Assembly (NCBI GenBank): GCA_024401225.1
Contig: JAKSLM010000008.1
Location: 1-64,000 of the forward strand
DNA: 64,000 nucleotides
Reading direction: 5' to 3'
Source of the DNA: Bacteroidaceae bacterium
Lineage (GTDB): Bacteria > Bacteroidota > Bacteroidia > Bacteroidales > Bacteroidaceae
Positions 29,001 to 38,759 of the stretch are shown here, in pieces; positions within the stretch are counted from its first letter, which is position 1, and each line of letters begins with the position of its first letter. The notes under the pieces are model-generated. The model did no database searches. It worked only from the letters and a program-made list of their open reading frames with translations, and had not been told where the DNA came from. A program made the translations under genes and the position numbers.

Positions 29001-30268
29001 ACACGAATTACCGACTTATCGTTATTATCTATTGTAGGCACAGAGATAACACCACCAGCTTCCGTAGACTGAATGATTACGTCACCACTCTGGATGTGGA
29101 ATGCACGCTTACCACTGCTGGTAATCCTATGGCCGTTAAGGGCCAACGTAAAGCCATTCGTGGTTGTTATGGTCGAAGTCAATGAACAATCTCCATAAAG
29201 GGTGATAGTGCTTCCTGCAGGTATTCCCTCACGGAATGCCTCATTGAGCGACATGTACTGACCTATGATCTTATCGTCTTTAGTTACCTTTACAAGCATT
29301 TTAACATCACCTGTAAAATCTATTGGAGAAGCACCTTCATGCTCAGAATCCTGCAATACGGCAATCTCACCATCGATCTTAGCATCCTTGCTGATATTTA
29401 CAGTCGATACACCAGGATAACCTGCACCGCTCTCCACGATAGCGATAGCGTAACCTCGTGTAGATGGATCATCATTTTTTGCAGTATGAGTAGGAGCATC
29501 AGTAGCTTTAATCTCAGCGTCTGCCTCAACAACGAGTTTACCACCCTTCATCTCAATACCGCCAGCACCTGTTACCTTCGCACCACCTTTCACCGTAAGC
29601 GTACCTGCCTGTGGGTGATAGATGGCAACCTCGTTGGTTGTAGTGATTTCTGCTTTCTCGCCTATGGTAATAGTTGTTGGAGCAAGACCAGCAGAACCAT
29701 TACCTGAGACAGCAGAACGAACCTTGGTTGCTATCTTACCATTAACGGTAAGCGTTGAAGCATTCGTGCCAAATACTGTCACACCGTAGCATAGGTCGGT
29801 CTTTATCGTTACATTCTCATCTATCTCGAGTGAAGCCCCGTTTGCATTCTCATCTTTATCTCCCACACGGATTACGGAACTGTCGATATTATCGATAGAG
29901 TTTACAACCGAAATCGTGCCTCCCGCTACTGTAGACGTGATTGTCACACTACCGCTCTTTATCCAAAGTGCACGGCGACCAGTGGCAACGATGCTGTGTC
30001 CTGCCAAATCGAGAGTGATGGTTTTATTCGCATTAAGTTCGATGGTCTCGCCAAGATTAACGTCTTCGGTCAAAGCATAGTAAACCGTTGCATCAGCACC
30101 CTCAGTCAAAGCATTTATAAGCTTTTGTGCTGGAGTAAGAACTGGTTCAGGATCAGGTTCCCCTCCATCCTGAGCCCATGCCACAGTACTACATAGCATC
30201 ATGCACAGCAGGAAGAATGCACCCCTTATCATACCTATTTTATATATATACTTCTTCATTGTCATCAT
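26018..30268 (-). CDS. Large secreted beta-solenoid repeat protein with C-terminal sorting-like tail
   Basis: A 1,416-residue non-lipoprotein. Sec signal peptide ends near VAWA (about residue 32). Three long repeats of about 285-290 residues follow, each with LNEAF/LKEAI...GSTITLYGD, a LALNGHRI turn, AIYHPQAGTLTV (near residues 212, 502 and 786), GGIEMKGG and STRGYAIAIVE; a degenerate fourth copy starts near 915. The short Ile/Val/Gly strands suggest a right-handed beta-solenoid. The last 33 residues (EVYDMQGRK, KGMNIMRTKDGRT, KVYVNK) match the tail common on secreted Prevotella proteins and proposed to guide type IX or related export. It stands out in a lipoprotein operon and may be a surface adhesin or fimbria-associated filament. 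The start is an ATG at 30268, 30265 or 30259. Confidence 0.75.
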   Translation of the reverse strand: MMTMKKYIYKIGMIRGAFFLLCMMLCSTVAWAQDGGEPDPEPVLTPAQKLINALTEGADATVYYALTEDVNLGETIELNANKTITLDLAGHSIVATGRRALWIKSGSVTITSTVAGGTISVVNSIDNIDSSVIRVGDKDENANGASLEIDENVTIKTDLCYGVTVFGTNASTLTVNGKIATKVRSAVSGNGSAGLAPTTITIGEKAEITTTNEVAIYHPQAGTLTVKGGAKVTGAGGIEMKGGKLVVEADAEIKATDAPTHTAKNDDPSTRGYAIAIVESGAGYPGVSTVNISKDAKIDGEIAVLQDSEHEGASPIDFTGDVKMLVKVTKDDKIIGQYMSLNEAFREGIPAGSTITLYGDCSLTSTITTTNGFTLALNGHRITSSGKRAFHIQSGDVIIQSTEAGGVISVPTIDNNDKSVIRVGSDDASDAAVSLTVKNGVTISADECYGITIFGKNTTESLVVYGKVDTKIRSAISGNGTNGLASTNITIGSTAEITTTDDAAIYHPQAGTLTVESGAKVTGSTGIEMKGGTLDVKSSAEITATGTPSHTKNNDGTSTRGYAIAIVENNAGYGAGAGVTAVTIADGAIINGAVSQLQDSSIGSFSPTVKKGDQTLTTIAAIDGVKFFTLKEAIDIVPVNGTVALLGDLTLTSPFKMDVNKTYTFDLAGYTLTGSGCAAIQVADGSVTIDNSGSDEKTISVNSSAAPAVILLGDDAGDNRNVSLTINNKVKVESTVSDGILVSGTTTRETLIVKGSIAASGYAIKGADQSEKIEVAAGGSVSSSGAIAIYHPQSGDLVIEGTVQGTGGIEMKGGNLTVNAGAKITATAGATSHTPNAAAPSTNGYAIALVENENFPGVGKVNIKSAATITGVIANLVDSENTQVAATVFNGDIVMVAETKNANNFAERYAKLSDAVTAALAGADVKIIDDIIVTETVGINKAVKLIMNDHSIIGKQTSGSTLAISGGVTLEDGGIIAEQGEGISISGGTVSLNQMTVKAAGSSLNVSGGTVTADKKSSFTSSTGNTVAFSGGTLTISGAVYNTASTAVAAIAATGTAGALTINDKAVVSSANCNAIDWQNAGTLNITSGNIISDKAIAIYANSGTVTINGGTFTGKVNALKIYGENCTPSVVHGTFSSTEEDPIVSTDKVNFVQGDYFSKPIEQSLCASGYTVAPNPKSNGMFYLINEIVITDATHWIVRDDDYTIGTAKYVRSSGMGVNGTKFGTLCLPFSFSATQTDMTFYAVSEIQTEVLILTPVTGTTIEAGTPVVFQLTEAAQGFEIASTNATIPGGETNGYPKPANNLVGTYTNTDITEGLTSIYYLNGDAFHKAAAKLTVPAFRAYIKLDSGSGTGAKSRTLAIRIEGEDATGIDNNMIDLDTFEEVYDMQGRKQDGLQKGMNIMRTKDGRTIKVYVNK

Positions 30269-30303
30269 TGTGATGTTTGTTTTAACAACTCTTTCTTGAG
30301 GCT

Positions 30304-32403
30304 TTAGAACCAGATATTATCGCTCGCAGTAACTGGAATCCAATCCTTGATCGTTGCGGTGACTTGAATATCGGTCTTGTTAAGAGTTAAGGTGTAGATA
30401 TAGACTTTACCTGGTTTCCATTCATCTATAAGACCTGCAGGATTTGATCCTTCTACTACACTTATATTCTTAATGCCAAGTTTCGTTTCATACACATCCT
30501 CTGAGGAACCACTACCCAGAGTGATTCTAAATTTCAGGTCATCTGTTGTATTTGACAAACTCTGAGGAATAATAGCACTTCTATAATTTGCATAGCTGTT
30601 CGTCTCTGGATTTGTAATTGAATTATCATTTGCCATCGGGTGAATACCAGGAGTCTTTCCAGCAAAATCGGATGAACCGTCCGAAAGCTTTATCTCACCA
30701 TCATTATATATGTTGAGAATCTCAACCTTGGTATTAGCATCGAATGTTACCGCAGCATCACCAGTTGAAGTTTCAAGCTTTACAATCACCTGCGACATTG
30801 CATACTGGAAATTCATTCGAATTAGACCTTTGTTTTCAACATTTCCACCATCAGTTGCGCAAATACCATCTACATCGTGAGAGCCCTTACAATGTTCGTC
30901 AGGCGAACCATCATCTTTACGAGGCATACCTATCATAAGTTCTGATGGATATTTACCTGTTGCATAAGCACTATTCGAAACTACGATTGAGTTTTCTTTT
31001 ACTTGGCCAGATGTTGGACCAACAGGGTTAGAACTAGCATCTACACTTCCCACTATTGGCCATATTCCACGGAAGAAATAGTGTGTATTGTGATTTGGCC
31101 AATAGAGTTGAGGATCTTGAGTGTATTTACTATCAGTATATGAAACCACAGAATGATCACCGGTTCCAAGATAAGAACCAGTTTTTGAGGTGCTTCTATA
31201 AAGGTCAAAACCTTTCGCAAAGTTTGTTCCTTCATGTCCATAGCACTGACTGAAGTCAATGATAGGCAACTCATTTGCTTCCGCGGCATCATACCAGTCC
31301 ACTACAGTTGCAGTAACTTCGATCTTTGTTTTGTTGACTGTCACGTTGAGAATATAATTCATACCCGACTTCATCACAGTCTCACTTCCCATAGCAGTAA
31401 GAAGGTTGTCCTTAGTCACGTAGTATATATTACCATCTGCAGTTATCTTTGCAATATAGTCATCTGCACCAGTACCAATGGATGAAATATCTCTTGTTGG
31501 GAATACTATAGCGGTACGTTTCACACTTCCTGTTGACGTCCAGCTTTTAGGAGTATCACGATAGGTTGTGACATCCGTAACAGTACCAGCATCCGAAACG
31601 GCACCTGTTGTAACAATTACATTTCCAGATGTTGGGAAACCATGCAATATTACGGTAGGTTCATTAACAAACTTACCACCATCAAAACCATCTCCAGCCG
31701 TAAGATTAACTGTCACCTGACTCATAACATGACGGAATTCAAGAAGTTTTCCTGATGCACGTTCATCAAACTTATATGTACCATCAGCACCGGTCTCACA
31801 CACATTGTTCGAGATGATAAAGTCCTTTTTTGTCCATCCACCTGTTTGGTCAGCATCTACAGAAACAGACTGCTCTCCATTCCATGTTGTAATTGTAGGA
31901 GCTTCTGTAGTTGGATCATTGAAAGCCGCACCGTAGATGGTAAGACCCTTACTACGACCATCAGTACCATCGCTTACATTGCCGCCTTTGCTTGTATGCA
32001 TGTTATTAGGATCTGCAGTGCCGTAGTCGTCCCAATACAGCTGTTCAGATGGTGTAAAGGTCACATTTTTGTGTGTATTTACCGACACATCCGCTCCAAT
32101 TGAAGCAGTTGTCACCTTTTGAATGTCCGAAGGAGAATGACCTTTCCAAGTTCCACTTACTTGCAATCTAAGTTTAATACCGGTATCAAGTAGTTTATGA
32201 CCACCACCGTTAGTGGCGGTACCATGATTGTCCTCAGAACCTGCTCTTGTTTGTGCACTACGACCAGGACCCACTCCCGCCTGCAATACGATAGGATTGT
32301 CCTCCTCACCTACTGTGTAGGTAGGTAGGGCGACATCTTCCTTGCATGAGGTGGCGAGGAGAGCGATAGCTGCTATATAATATATATAATGTGTAAGCTT
32401 CAT
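30304..32403 (-). CDS. Tandem double-fimbrillin lipoprotein
   Basis: I take the ATG at 32403 (MKLTHYIYY, 699 residues); an upstream TTG at 32415 is less likely. The signal peptide ends in ATSC (Cys20 from this start), and a TRA motif follows at R53. Two fimbrillin-type modules are joined end to end: the first has EFRHVMSQVTVNLTAG and closes with VTATVVDWYD; the second has MNFQYAMSQVIVKLET and closes with VTATIKDWIPV. The strong likeness of the two closing strands suggests an internal duplication. It is probably a surface-exposed fimbrial subunit. It lies 35 nt upstream of the repeat-protein gene. Confidence 0.82.
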   Translation of the reverse strand: MKLTHYIYYIAAIALLATSCKEDVALPTYTVGEEDNPIVLQAGVGPGRSAQTRAGSEDNHGTATNGGGHKLLDTGIKLRLQVSGTWKGHSPSDIQKVTTASIGADVSVNTHKNVTFTPSEQLYWDDYGTADPNNMHTSKGGNVSDGTDGRSKGLTIYGAAFNDPTTEAPTITTWNGEQSVSVDADQTGGWTKKDFIISNNVCETGADGTYKFDERASGKLLEFRHVMSQVTVNLTAGDGFDGGKFVNEPTVILHGFPTSGNVIVTTGAVSDAGTVTDVTTYRDTPKSWTSTGSVKRTAIVFPTRDISSIGTGADDYIAKITADGNIYYVTKDNLLTAMGSETVMKSGMNYILNVTVNKTKIEVTATVVDWYDAAEANELPIIDFSQCYGHEGTNFAKGFDLYRSTSKTGSYLGTGDHSVVSYTDSKYTQDPQLYWPNHNTHYFFRGIWPIVGSVDASSNPVGPTSGQVKENSIVVSNSAYATGKYPSELMIGMPRKDDGSPDEHCKGSHDVDGICATDGGNVENKGLIRMNFQYAMSQVIVKLETSTGDAAVTFDANTKVEILNIYNDGEIKLSDGSSDFAGKTPGIHPMANDNSITNPETNSYANYRSAIIPQSLSNTTDDLKFRITLGSGSSEDVYETKLGIKNISVVEGSNPAGLIDEWKPGKVYIYTLTLNKTDIQVTATIKDWIPVTASDNIWF

Positions 32404-32454
32404 TTGTTTTTGCAAATACCTGTTGTGTTAAACTTCTTCTTTGCGTAGCTACAT

Positions 32455-34833
32455 TTATTGGATTACTACTGGTTGACTGGTTGTAGTGGTAACTGTCTTC
32501 CAATCAACAACGGTAGCTGTGATACTTTCAATCTTAGACTTGCTAAGCACAAGGTTGTAAACATACTTTGTGCCAGGCTCCCATCTTCCTATAGTTGTAT
32601 CACTACTTCCTGTTATTGTTACTGGCAGAATACTTAAATCCTTAATCTCGTAAACATTACCATCGGAAAGGACTATCTTAATACCAACTTTGTCATTAGC
32701 ATTGTCACCTCGACTCAAAGATTGAGGAACAGTACGCCATGTAAATTTGGTATCAGACCTTGTGATTTCTTGACTTGACGTTATATCATCCCAGCCATTT
32801 ACGAGACCTATACCAATCATAAGGTTTGCCTTATTAGCATAGTTGAGTAAGGATACGGTCGCATTTGTCAAATCCACATTATCGGCATCATTCCCATCAT
32901 CCGTAGTTGTTGAGAGGTTAATCTCAAGGTCGGTCATCATATGGAACTGGGTGATGTGGATGGTAGACTTAGTTGGACCTATAGCAGGATAGAGGTAATC
33001 GTCGTGGTTATAACCATTAGTTGCATTATACGTAATCTCATGAGTACTTTCGGAATGTTTTTCCTTAAAAGGAGCACCCCAGATGTAGTCATTATTACCA
33101 GTATCTGTATTATTAATTGCACCACCAATCATAGTGAGGTAATTACTCTCACTATCGCCATCTTTGGTCAACTCCTGTATTGGCGAAACTGTTCGGAAAT
33201 GATAGTAAGTGCTATTACTTGGCCAGTACCAACCCGTATTCTGAACTCCATTTCCCTTAGCAAGGTCAAAGTACTGTCCTGAGGTATTACTATAACCCTT
33301 CTCTACTCCACTAAGGCCAGCTGTCGTAGTCGAAGACTTAAACAAACGGGATGCCGCTGGTGACTCTACACTACTAGTACCAGCAGACGTTTCCATAGTA
33401 ATTGTTAATGGGAGGGCATTGTCTGGATTAGCAGACGCTGTCACAGTCTTCCAATCTACAATCGAAGCAGTAATCTTATCTATAGCAGTCTTACCTACAG
33501 TAAGAGTAAATTCATAGTTGATGCCAGCCTTGAGCTTTGTACCATCTGTTAGGTATTCTTCCTTAACATTACCAGTTGGATTATTATAACTATCCACACT
33601 CTGATTGTCAGTATTAGCCTTTATAGCAGCTAACAAATCCTGCTTTGAAAGTTTGTACTCATTGCCATCAATAGTGAATACCATTGCTGTCTTGCTGGCA
33701 GCATCACTATCTCCGTTGAGGTCATTACCAGGGATGACAAATGCCATGAGTGTATAGTATGCATCACCTGTTGCAGTTGCATTGCAGATGGTTGTCCATT
33801 CGCCTGACTCTGGGGCATCTGACCATGTACCTTTTTCCAGATCAAGGTATCCTTTCTTATTGAAACCTTGCATCTTGATGTTTGTATCAGTAGCGAATTT
33901 AAAGCTAGATACCAGAGGACTCACAAAACCATTTCCCGGCTTGATAAGAACAGTAATCAGCGACATAGCACGATGAAATTCAATAACGCCGCTATCGAAT
34001 TTGCCAGTTTCCTTATTGCTGAACTTTAAGACATTGCCGCCTGTGATATTATTGCTATAGCATACATCATCCTTGTAGAGGACAGAAAGGAAGGTCTGCG
34101 TGCCATAACTTGCGCTGTGATCACCAATAGTCCACTTTATCTTGTTACCGCTACCATCTTCAGCACCGATAGTATAACTTGAAGGGACACCAGACTTCCA
34201 AGTCTTAGGATCCGTAGTATCGATCTCCTTCGTATTGCTTGCAATACCATCAATCTTCTGATTCCAAGGAGCTCCAAAAGGCAACACAGTTCCATTGATA
34301 CAGAAACCGTATATACTCAACTTAGACTTGCGAGCATGAGCATCATCCCAATAGCGGGTAATACCATCCTTTGAATTTGATTCTATAGGATTTTTATTAA
34401 CGGTTTCATTTGCAGGATTTAGATAACCTTCTCCAGTGGTACCATCTTCCTTCTTGAATGTCTGCTTGACTACTTTTGTATCTTCATTGAAGCTGATTGT
34501 CGAATATGTAGGAGGAGTTGTTACATTTTTTGGAGGAGTTCCACTACCATTTGCTAATCCATAGGTAACCGTATATTTCTTATCACTTGAATTATCCGCA
34601 TTTTCACTCACCATCAACAGATGCAGACGAGTGTCGTTTTCGAATGCAGTTACCTTTCCCTTACCATCTATGACAACAGCACGGGTGGAAGGTGCATTAT
34701 CTCCAACCTTCAACTCAATTGGAGTCTTGTCAGCATCTGGTACGATAGGATTCAACACATCCTGATCGCTACATGCTGCTAATGCAGCACATAGCGAGAG
34801 GAAGAGCGTTGTATATTTCAATTTATAAGTCAT
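32455..34833 (-). CDS. Tandem double-fimbrillin lipoprotein
   Basis: A 792-residue lipoprotein with lipobox LAAC (Cys21) and a TRA motif at R51. Module 1 contains EFHRAMSLITVLIKPG and closes with ITASIVDWKTVTAS; module 2 contains ITQFHMMTDLEINLST and closes with ITATVVDWKTVTTT, an almost identical ending. The paired DWKTV motifs support an internal duplication. Its overall plan is the same as that of the two flanking tandem fimbrillins, so the three genes are likely products of local gene duplication. It probably polymerises through Arg cleavage and strand exchange as in FimA/Mfa1, by family analogy. Confidence 0.82.
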   Translation of the reverse strand: MTYKLKYTTLFLSLCAALAACSDQDVLNPIVPDADKTPIELKVGDNAPSTRAVVIDGKGKVTAFENDTRLHLLMVSENADNSSDKKYTVTYGLANGSGTPPKNVTTPPTYSTISFNEDTKVVKQTFKKEDGTTGEGYLNPANETVNKNPIESNSKDGITRYWDDAHARKSKLSIYGFCINGTVLPFGAPWNQKIDGIASNTKEIDTTDPKTWKSGVPSSYTIGAEDGSGNKIKWTIGDHSASYGTQTFLSVLYKDDVCYSNNITGGNVLKFSNKETGKFDSGVIEFHRAMSLITVLIKPGNGFVSPLVSSFKFATDTNIKMQGFNKKGYLDLEKGTWSDAPESGEWTTICNATATGDAYYTLMAFVIPGNDLNGDSDAASKTAMVFTIDGNEYKLSKQDLLAAIKANTDNQSVDSYNNPTGNVKEEYLTDGTKLKAGINYEFTLTVGKTAIDKITASIVDWKTVTASANPDNALPLTITMETSAGTSSVESPAASRLFKSSTTTAGLSGVEKGYSNTSGQYFDLAKGNGVQNTGWYWPSNSTYYHFRTVSPIQELTKDGDSESNYLTMIGGAINNTDTGNNDYIWGAPFKEKHSESTHEITYNATNGYNHDDYLYPAIGPTKSTIHITQFHMMTDLEINLSTTTDDGNDADNVDLTNATVSLLNYANKANLMIGIGLVNGWDDITSSQEITRSDTKFTWRTVPQSLSRGDNANDKVGIKIVLSDGNVYEIKDLSILPVTITGSSDTTIGRWEPGTKYVYNLVLSKSKIESITATVVDWKTVTTTTSQPVVIQ

Positions 34834-34890
34834 TATTCAATTATTAGTTTCTTGAATACTGCAATGATACCTTAGATATCGAGATGAGGA

Positions 34891-37464
34891 TTAGTCCTCA
34901 AGACCGATATTGATATTGTCAGCTGTTACCTTAACCCAATCAACAATAGTACAAGTGATTGACTCAATGCCCGTCTTGCTAATTGTAATGGTGTAGGTAT
35001 AGTCATAACCAGGGAACCAACGTAAAATCTTGCCACCTGTTGTCAGTTCTGTTTTTGATCCTTGATTTGTGATTCCCGAAGCTGTTATCTCACTGAGGTT
35101 CTTGATGACATAATACTGATTGTTGTCAGCAGTCTTAATAGTAAGACCTATAAACTTAGTCAAGTCTGCCTCAGTTGAAGGAGTTGTTGTGCGATAGAGT
35201 GCCTGAGGAACCACGCGATAAGTGTATGCGTTTGTTTCTGTGTTATCACCTATAGCTTTGAAGAATGTCGTAGGAACAGTCATTGATTGAGTTGCAACCA
35301 TTGTAGTACTTGGAGTAACCAATCCTCTACCCATTTCAACAGTACCTTCATTAGCAAAGTTGGTAAGTATGACATCTGCAGTCTGAAGATTAACAGCACC
35401 TGCACCTAACTTATTACCAGTGGTATTGCTCTCATCTTTCTTTGTTTTCAAGATAATGCGAATGTTGCTCATCATGTGATGCTCAATCATGTTGATAGTA
35501 CCTGAAGTAGCACCTATAGCAGGATAGATTTGTCCATTTGCATCACTTGCTGCTGACCAACCGTAATCAGGGCTATATGTCAAAGTACTTCCTGGCTTGA
35601 ATGGAGCGCCCCAATGATAGTCGTTTACCTTACCGGAAGCATTCTGCGCTGTACTTATCTCAGTATGAGTTTCATCGTAATCCTGAATAGGGCCACCATA
35701 GATATTGAAGTAATCCTTTGCATTGGTAGTATTCGCCTGAATAGTCATACCAGTATTAACTGTACGGAAATGATAGAAGCTTTTATTGCTCTCCCAGAAC
35801 CAGTTGGTTTTCCACACGTTGGCAGTACTTGAAGCTGTCAGTGTAGCCTTGTCTTTGTAGTTCTGAGATTCTGCAGTACCAGCTGTACCATACCAATTGT
35901 AATTCTTCGTCCAGTCTTCACCTGTGCCAGGACCTGTGGTTGGAGCATAGACGTCTGTCTGGTCATCGTTCATGCGATAAAGGTCGAAGTGCTCGCACGC
36001 TGTACTAGTTTTATCAAGCAGACTAATCTTTACGTAATCATTCTTGACATCAGTTTCACCCTTAACTTCTACCCAAGGAACAAGCGAGGCAGTGATAGAC
36101 TGAATGCCTGACTTCTTGACCGTGATAGTGAAGATATAGTTCTTACCCTGCTCAAGAGTAATCTTGTTATCCTTAACCGTTACTAATTTGTTGCCATTTG
36201 CATCAGTTCCATCGGTATTAGCAGTAGTATTGAGGGCTGCGAACAACTGCTTCTGAGTGATGTAATAGGTGTTGTCACTAACCGTAAACTTCATAACATT
36301 CACATCAGAAGTCTCTCCAAGTGTATAACCAGGAATAACCTGAGCGAAGTTGGTATAATCCATGCCTGTATTGGCAGTCTTGGATGCCATCTTTATATTC
36401 GCATTGTTACCGTTAGTACCCTCAGTGTAATCACTCCACTTTCCTTCCTTAATGTTGAGTGTGCCTTTGTAGTGCATATTCAAGAGAGTAATGAGGTCAT
36501 CAGTAAGAACAAATGAACCTGCAGCATCAAAACCATCATCGGTACTCTTTTTCAAGTTTACTGTGATACGAGTCAAAGCATGACGGAATATCATGTGACC
36601 CTTATCAAAATGACCTGGCCCATCAGCAGGGGCATCAGATGCGGTGTTAGTAAGGCGAAACATCATCTGACCATTGTCGAGAGTTGGATAATGGTCTGTA
36701 GCAGAACCATCCCACTTATATTTTGGATAACCTTTATCATCTCTATCAGCAGCATCATATTTTCCCCAAACGCGCACACCATCCTTACCTTTGCCATACT
36801 GTAAAGCATCGGTGTTGTCTGTTGCAGACTGAATATTGTGACTATAGCAAAGATCCTCTGTGGCGATTGTACCAGTGTACGTATCGGTCTGAGTGGTTGC
36901 AACCTGCCATGCTATGCTATTGAGTGCATCGGTCTCTGCATCTTTCTGCCAATTAGCATTTGCAGCACTTACATTTGTGTTACCTTTCTGTACAAGATTG
37001 AAAAGAGTTGTACTATTATTTGTCACACCTGATTTATTAGGTACAGCAACTGCATAAATAGACAACTTCGCATTGCGTCCGAAGGCATCGTCCCAGAAAC
37101 GTTCATTACCACTCGTATACTCAACACCTGAACAAGTTGCCATATTGGCACCTTGTTCTGCCTGAGAATCGTAAGATGCCGTCAAACTTGTCTTAGTATG
37201 ACGAGTTGAAGTACCATCAGTACTACTGAAACGAGCTACAATCTCTGTAGAATATGCAAATGTCGAGGCAAACTCTGCACCACCAGTAAAACCTGCACGA
37301 GTCATTGCTGATGAAGATGCTGAACCCGTCTCTGCAGTAGCAGAGAATTCAATAAGTCCTTTTTGGTCGTCAGGAATGATATTCTCAGGAACGTCTTTAT
37401 CGCTACATGAAGTGATAGTAAACGCTGTGGCGATAGTAGCCAGCAATAATGTTGTCTTCTTCAT
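34891..37464 (-). CDS. Tandem double-fimbrillin lipoprotein
   Basis: An 857-residue lipoprotein with lipobox ITSC (Cys20) and a TRA motif at R56. Module 1 has IFRHALTRITVNLKKS and closes with ITASLVPWVEV; module 2 has IEHHMMSNIRIILKTK and closes with ITCTIVDWVKVTADN. It is the longest of the tandem fimbrillins, mainly through longer loops rich in Asn, Thr and Asp. It is separated by 57 nt from the next gene and 39 nt from the previous one, among the larger gaps in this operon, but I see no internal promoter or terminator there. Confidence 0.82.
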   Translation of the reverse strand: MKKTTLLLATIATAFTITSCSDKDVPENIIPDDQKGLIEFSATAETGSASSSAMTRAGFTGGAEFASTFAYSTEIVARFSSTDGTSTRHTKTSLTASYDSQAEQGANMATCSGVEYTSGNERFWDDAFGRNAKLSIYAVAVPNKSGVTNNSTTLFNLVQKGNTNVSAANANWQKDAETDALNSIAWQVATTQTDTYTGTIATEDLCYSHNIQSATDNTDALQYGKGKDGVRVWGKYDAADRDDKGYPKYKWDGSATDHYPTLDNGQMMFRLTNTASDAPADGPGHFDKGHMIFRHALTRITVNLKKSTDDGFDAAGSFVLTDDLITLLNMHYKGTLNIKEGKWSDYTEGTNGNNANIKMASKTANTGMDYTNFAQVIPGYTLGETSDVNVMKFTVSDNTYYITQKQLFAALNTTANTDGTDANGNKLVTVKDNKITLEQGKNYIFTITVKKSGIQSITASLVPWVEVKGETDVKNDYVKISLLDKTSTACEHFDLYRMNDDQTDVYAPTTGPGTGEDWTKNYNWYGTAGTAESQNYKDKATLTASSTANVWKTNWFWESNKSFYHFRTVNTGMTIQANTTNAKDYFNIYGGPIQDYDETHTEISTAQNASGKVNDYHWGAPFKPGSTLTYSPDYGWSAASDANGQIYPAIGATSGTINMIEHHMMSNIRIILKTKKDESNTTGNKLGAGAVNLQTADVILTNFANEGTVEMGRGLVTPSTTMVATQSMTVPTTFFKAIGDNTETNAYTYRVVPQALYRTTTPSTEADLTKFIGLTIKTADNNQYYVIKNLSEITASGITNQGSKTELTTGGKILRWFPGYDYTYTITISKTGIESITCTIVDWVKVTADNINIGLED

Positions 37465-37503
37465 ATCGTTAATTTATTATTTTTCGATTGTTATGTTACT
37501 TTA

Positions 37504-38754
37504 TTATTGTTCCAAATCGGTGTTTAAGCTTCCGCTGATGTCCTCCCAAGGTGTGAGGGTTGCGGTGAACTGTATTTCGAGTTTGTTGTCGAAGTCGAGT
37601 ATGAGGTAGTATGTGTAGATATTGCCTGATACCCAGTTGTAAGTGTCTTGCGTGGTGCTGTTCTCAAGCTTAAGGACTACAGGGACATTTGTGTAGGTCT
37701 TGAAGGGATCGTCTGTTCCTTCCTGCATCAGCTTCAGACTTACAGTCATCTTCACTCCTTCCTGCGGGATCTGCATGATACCGTCAGGGCATTGGAGGAA
37801 GTATGCGGTCGACTGTCCTTGGTGCTTGCGAAGGTCGTTGTCTTCAAGTGGCGAGCCGCTTGAAACACCTGAGTAGGAAAGGAGCGTCGTACCGGTTGCT
37901 GTGGTCAATCCTGTGAATCCCGAATTGCCTGTAGATAGTTTCCATGTACCAGCTCCTGATGCTTCGTATTTGTCTGCTTTCGTAACAAAATCGGTTGATG
38001 CAACCTTTACCACAAGATCCTGGATGTAGAGCTTATGCTCTGTAGCCCAAGGATTGAGTGAATAGACGCCGAAACGAATCTTGGAATTGAGATGGTGGAA
38101 AGGAAGGGCAACGTAGCGGTTGAGCGATGCAGCATTGCTTGAGATTTCGCCACCTGCATAGATATCCTTGTCTGTTCCGTTACCGTCTCGCTGCACTTGT
38201 GCCAACATATATGGTTCGGCTACCGTGTTCTCAGGAGTGACCGTTCCGTTTGTACACGACTGATAGGAATAGCTTTTCGTGATGGAGAGATTCTCGTCTG
38301 CAAGCACCACATCGGTTTCGGTTGGATAAGGTGCAAGGGCGTTGAAGCGATATGGGAAGTTGGAATAGTCCCAATATTTCTCGCTCTGTCCGTTTACGTT
38401 AATGTATTCCCAGTTATCGTTGGTGTTACCATCCCAATCCGTACCAGTAGTTGTATAGTTGACCTGGTACTTGTTCATCACCGTCTGCTGAGCAGTAGTG
38501 CTGCCAAATGCCTTGTAGGTTGACACCATGAATCCTGTCTTCAGGTAGTTGGCTGCACGAGTGGCTCTTGTTGCCGGTACCTCTGTTGCTCGTGTGAAGC
38601 GCATGAGGTCGGTGCCCGTTGTGTCTATCTCCTTTATCTCCTCAATAACATCGTTGCTCGAACATGCTCCACAAACCAACACACCAAGGGCTGCAAAAGC
38701 TGTAAGTGCCTTTGCAACCATAGCGGTGTATATGTTACGAGAGTTAAGAGTCAT
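37504..38754 (-). CDS. Fimbrillin-family lipoprotein (single domain)
   Basis: A 416-residue protein. The signal peptide is long (positive charges at residues 6 and 15) and ends in a weak lipobox CGAC (Cys31). Three TRA/TRAT motifs crowd residues 53-67, so several Arg sites are available for processing. The fimbrillin landmarks are LPFHHLNSKIRFGVYS and the closing IQFTATLTPWEDISG. It lies 5 nt after the gene at 38760-40139. Single-domain size and position near the start of the operon suit a stalk or adaptor subunit. Confidence 0.8.
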   Translation of the reverse strand: MTLNSRNIYTAMVAKALTAFAALGVLVCGACSSNDVIEEIKEIDTTGTDLMRFTRATEVPATRATRAANYLKTGFMVSTYKAFGSTTAQQTVMNKYQVNYTTTGTDWDGNTNDNWEYINVNGQSEKYWDYSNFPYRFNALAPYPTETDVVLADENLSITKSYSYQSCTNGTVTPENTVAEPYMLAQVQRDGNGTDKDIYAGGEISSNAASLNRYVALPFHHLNSKIRFGVYSLNPWATEHKLYIQDLVVKVASTDFVTKADKYEASGAGTWKLSTGNSGFTGLTTATGTTLLSYSGVSSGSPLEDNDLRKHQGQSTAYFLQCPDGIMQIPQEGVKMTVSLKLMQEGTDDPFKTYTNVPVVLKLENSTTQDTYNWVSGNIYTYYLILDFDNKLEIQFTATLTPWEDISGSLNTDLEQ

Positions 38755-38759
38755 TTTGA

